Shown here piece after piece: positions 60,841-64,000 of a DNA stretch of 64,000 nucleotides (its first letter is position 1; every line of letters starts with the position of its first letter). Made by a program: the position numbers and the translations under genes. The notes beneath the pieces are model-generated. The model searched no databases. It had not been told where the DNA came from and saw only the letters and a program-made list of their open reading frames with translations. Source of the DNA: Camelus bactrianus (Eukaryota; Chordata; Mammalia; Artiodactyla; Camelidae); contig NC_133550.1 of the NCBI RefSeq assembly GCF_048773025.1, positions 5,878,176 to 5,942,175 on the forward strand. The letters are read 5' to 3'.

Positions 60841-62277
60841 TTCCAACAAGCTATGTGAAGGACGGCTTTCACACACACTTATCTCTCAGAACTGAGCATG
60901 TGGAGAGACGTTCGTTCATCTAGCACAAAGGGAACGGGTTGCAGGAGAAACTTTTGCTCTGTTTTCTCAGTCGGTTTCCTAGTGCCGGTTTGAAGTTACT
61001 GCAGATTTCACTGTAAAACAGACTTTGAGCTCGTACCTCCCAATATATATTTATGGAGTGGAGTTTGCAAGTGAAAAGTAACTTTTTGTTCCCAACAATC
61101 TAGGTAAAGGACGGCTTTCACACACACTTATCTCTCAGAATGGAGCATGTGGAGAGACTTTCGTTCATCTAGCACAAAGGGAACCCGTTGCAGGAGAAAC
61201 TTTTACTCTGGTTTCTCAGTCTGTTTCCTAGTGCCGGTTTGAATTCCCTGCATTTTTCACTGTAAAACCGAGTTGGAGCTCGTACCTCCCCATATATATG
61301 TATGGAGTGGGGTTTGCATCTGAAAAGAAACTTTGTGTTCCTAACAAGCTAGTTGAAGGACGGCTTTCACACACACTTATCTCTCAGAACTGAGCATGTG
61401 GAGAGACTTTCGTTCATCTAGCACAAAGGGAACGGGTTGCAGGAGAAACTTTAACTCTGGTTTCTCAGTATGTTTCATACTGATGGTTTGAAGTTCTTGC
61501 AGTTTTCTCTGTAAAAGCGAGTTGGAGCTCGTACCTCCCCATATATATGTATGGAGTGGATTTTGCAATTGAAAAGAAACTATGTGTTCCCAACAAGCGA
61601 GGTGAAGGACGGCTTTCACACACACTTATCTCTCCGAACTGAGCATGTGGAGAGACGTTCATTCATCTAGCACAAAAGGAACGGGTTGCAGGGAAACTTT
61701 TATTCTGTTTTCTCAGTCTGTTTCCTAGTCCCGGTTTGAAGTTACTGCAGTTTTCACTGTAAAATAAATTTGGAGCTAGTACCTCCCCATATATATGTAT
61801 GGAGTGGAGTTTGCAAGTGAAAAGAAACTTTGTGTTCCCAACAAGCTAGGTGAAGGACGGCTTTCACACACACTTATCTCTCAGAACTGAGCATGTGGAG
61901 AGACGTTCGTTCATCTAGCACAAATAGAACGGTTGCAGGAGAAAATTTTCTCTGGTTTTTCAGTCTGTTTCCTACTGCCGGTTTGATGTTACTGCAGTTT
62001 TCTCTGTAAAACAGAGTTGAAGCTCGTACCTCCCCATATATATGTATGGAATTGGAGTTTGCAACTGAAAAGAAATTTTGTGTTCCCAAAAATCTAGGTG
62101 AAGGACGGCTTTCACACATACTTGTCTCTCAGTAATGAGCATGTGGAGAGACGTTCGTTCATCTAGCACAAAGGGAACGGGTTGCAGGGGAATATTTTAC
62201 TCTGGGTTCTCAGTCTGTTTCCTAGTGCCGGTTTGAAGTTCCTGCAGTTTTCACAGTAAAACCGAGTTGGAGCTCGT

Positions 62278-62828
62278 ACCTCCCCTTATATATGTATGGA
62301 GTGGAGTTTGAAACTGAAAAGAAACTTTGTGTTCCCAACAAGCTAGGTGAAGGACGGCTTTCACACACACTTATCTTTCAGAACCGAGAATGTGGAGATA
62401 CTTTCATTCATTTGGACCAATTGAACGGGTTGCAGGAGAATCTTTTACTCTGGTTTCGCAGTCTGTTTCCTAGTGCCGATTTGAAGTTCCTGCAGTTTTC
62501 ACTGTAAAACAGATTTGGAGCTAGTACCTCCCCATATATATGTATGGATTGGGGTTTGCACCTGAAAAGAGTCTTTGTGTTCCCAACAAGCTAGGTGAAG
62601 TACGGCTTTCGCACACACTTATCTCTCAGAATTGAGCATGTGGAGAGACGTTCGTTCATTTAGCACCTAGGGAACGTATTGAATGAGAAAATTTTACTCT
62701 GGTTTCTCAGTATTTTTCCTAGTGCCAGTTTGAAGTCCCTGCATTTTTCACTGTAAAACCGAGTTGGAGCTAGTACCTCCCCATATATATGTATGGAGTG
62801 GGGTTTGCAAGTGAAAAGAAACTTTGTG
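62278..62828 (+). repeat. High-identity island, copy 2
   Basis: Matches 60290-60840 (see its shared variants). Beyond about 62830 the two places differ again: GCATGCGG and AGAGAACGGGTGG here against GCATGTGG and GGGAACGGGTTGC there. Confidence 0.8.
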
Positions 62829-64000
62829 TTCTCAACAAGCTAGGTGAAGGACGGCTTTCACACACACTTATCTCTCAGAACTGAGCATGCGGAGAGACGT
62901 TCGTTCATCTAGCACAAAGAGAACGGGTGGCAGGAGAAACTTATACTCTGGTTTCTCAGTCTGTTTACTAGTTCCTCTTTGAAGTGACTGTCGTTTTCAC
63001 TGTAAAACCGAGTTTGAGCTCGTACCTCCCCATATATATGTATAGAGTGGATTTTGCAATTGAAAAGAAACTTTGTGTTCCCAACAAGCTAGGTGAAGGG
63101 CGGGTTTCACAAACACTTATCTCTCAGAACTGAGCATGCGGAGAGACTTTTGTTCATCTAGCACAAATGGAACGGTTTGCAGGAGTTACTTTTACTCTGG
63201 TTTCTCAGTCTGTTTCCTACTGACGGTTTGAAGTTCCTGCAGTTTTCACTGTAAAACAGAGTTGGAACTAGAATCTGCCCATATATATGTATGGAGTGGA
63301 GTTTGCAAGTGTAAAGAAACTTTGTGTTCCCAACAAGCTAGGTGAAGGACGCATTCCCACACACTTAACTCTCAGAACTGAGCATGTGGAGAGACTTTCT
63401 TTCATCTAGCACAAAGGGAACGGGTAGTATTAAAAACTTTTACTCTGGTTTCTCAGTCTGTTTCCTAGTCCCGGTTTGAAGTTACTGCAGTTTTCACTGT
63501 AAAACAGATTTGGAGCTAGTACCTCCCCATATATATGTATGGATTGGAGTTTGCAAGTGAAAAGAAACTTTGTGTTCCCAACAAGCTAGGTGAAGATCGG
63601 CTTTCACACACACATATCTCTCAGAACTGAGGATGTGTAGAGACTTTCGTTCATCTTGCACCAAGGGAACGGGTTGCAGGAGAAACCTTTACTCTGGATT
63701 CTCAATCTCTTTCCTAGTGCCGGTTTGAAGTACCTGCAAATTTCACTGTAAACCGAGTTTGTGCTAGTACCTCCCCATATTTATGTATGGAATGGATTTT
63801 GCACCTGAAAAGAGACTTTGTTTTCCCAACAAGCTAGGTGACAGATTGTTTTCACACACTATTATCTCTCAGAACTGAGCATGTGGAGAGACGTAAGTTT
63901 ACCTAGCACAAAGGGAACGGGATGCAGGGGAAACTTTTACTCTGTTTCTCAGTCTATTTCCTGCTGCCCGTTTGAATTTCCTGCAGTTTTCACTGTAAAA

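Larger units (their letters stand above)
1..64000 (+). repeat. Tandem satellite array, 249 bp monomer, about 257 copies
   Basis: The anchor CAGTCTGTTTCCTAGTG recurs at 1, 250, 499, 748, 997, 1246 and so on, giving a step of exactly 249 bp. Small indels shift the step to 247-250 in some monomers. The same landmarks appear in the same order and on the same strand to the end of the window: CTGCAG, TTTTCACTGTAAAA, CATATATATG, GAAACTTTGTGTTCCC, CTTTCACACACA, CTCAGAACTGAG, TTGCAGGAG. Reading straight through I found no stretch of 300 bases that is not this monomer, no inverted copy and no inserted mobile element. The family is unknown to me. Centromeric or pericentromeric location is inferred from length, purity and higher-order structure. 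Confidence 0.98.
58481..64000 (+). repeat. Most diverged end of the array
   Basis: Monomer landmarks remain but each copy carries many private changes, such as AAGTTACCTTTC (59137), CCATTTTTATG (59303), GGAATTTAG (60062), TAAGTTTACC (63894) and several 1-4 base indels. Except for the pair at 60290 and 62278, no copies pair at high identity. This pattern is usual at the edge of a satellite array, where homogenisation is weak. The array does not end within the window. Confidence 0.75.

Noticed and set aside
1-64000. CRISPR array
   Set aside because: The repeats are contiguous 249 bp monomers that differ by scattered substitutions. There is no alternation of short repeats with unique spacers.
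1-64000. Mobile element, LTR or retroviral remains
   Set aside because: No coding remnants, terminal repeats, poly-A tails or target-site duplications were seen. All sequence is accounted for by the satellite monomer.
1-64000. tRNA, rRNA or other structured RNA genes
   Set aside because: No recognisable tRNA A/B boxes with cloverleaf, rRNA segments or snRNA motifs on either strand by inspection.

Overview
The whole window is one uninterrupted tandem satellite array. A monomer of about 249 bp (about 43% GC) repeats head to tail on the same strand from base 1 to base 64000, roughly 257 copies. I see no gene, no RNA gene, no transposon insertion, no unique spacer and no strand inversion. A long satellite with higher-order repeats (HORs) points to eukaryotic heterochromatin, most likely centromeric or pericentromeric. 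I do not recognise the monomer and cannot name the organism.

Numbering the monomer from its CAGTCTGTTTCC end (base 1), the conserved parts are: a PstI-type CTGCAG followed by TTTTCACTGTAAAA; TTGGAGCTCGTACCTCCCC; a perfect CATATATATG palindrome; AAAAGAAACTTTGTGTTCCC; GACGGCTTTCACACACACTT; the dyad CTCAGAACTGAG; GACGTTCGTTCATCTAGCAC; and GGGAACGGGTTGCAGGAG. Monomers fall into recurring types. In the left part I call them A (A-specific GATTTGG, GAAACTG), B (GCAGGTTTGAATTTCC, TATAGAG), C (GCTAGCTGAAGGGCGG), D (GCAATAACAG or GCAATAAGAG) and E (ATTTTTCTCTCAGAAATG, CTTCCACAAAGGGAGCGGG).

Layout: (1) 1-16336: 26-monomer HOR of 6471 bp, one full copy at 1246-7716, a 22-monomer copy at 7717-13191, then a rearranged restart. 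It is built from nested 4- and 5-monomer A-B-C-D-E blocks. (2) 16337-22306: a 12-monomer, 2985 bp direct duplication that is almost identical between copies. (3) 21580-33777: two copies of a larger unit, 29 monomers (7220 bp) and 20 monomers (about 4978 bp). They differ because the first carries an internal 9-monomer tandem duplication. (4) 33778-43100: older, diverged relatives of regions 2 and 3. (5) 43100-58480: a different HOR family with spacings of 18, 26 and 15 monomers, containing a 3-monomer (748 bp) sub-repeat that varies from 1 to 3 copies. (6) 58480-64000: the most diverged monomers, with one pair of near-identical 550 bp islands 1988 bp apart.

The array therefore runs from young and homogenised on the left to old and diverged on the right, as expected between the active core and the edge of a satellite array. 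The open reading frames here (60-132 codons) are by-products of a monomer length divisible by three. They are not annotated as genes.
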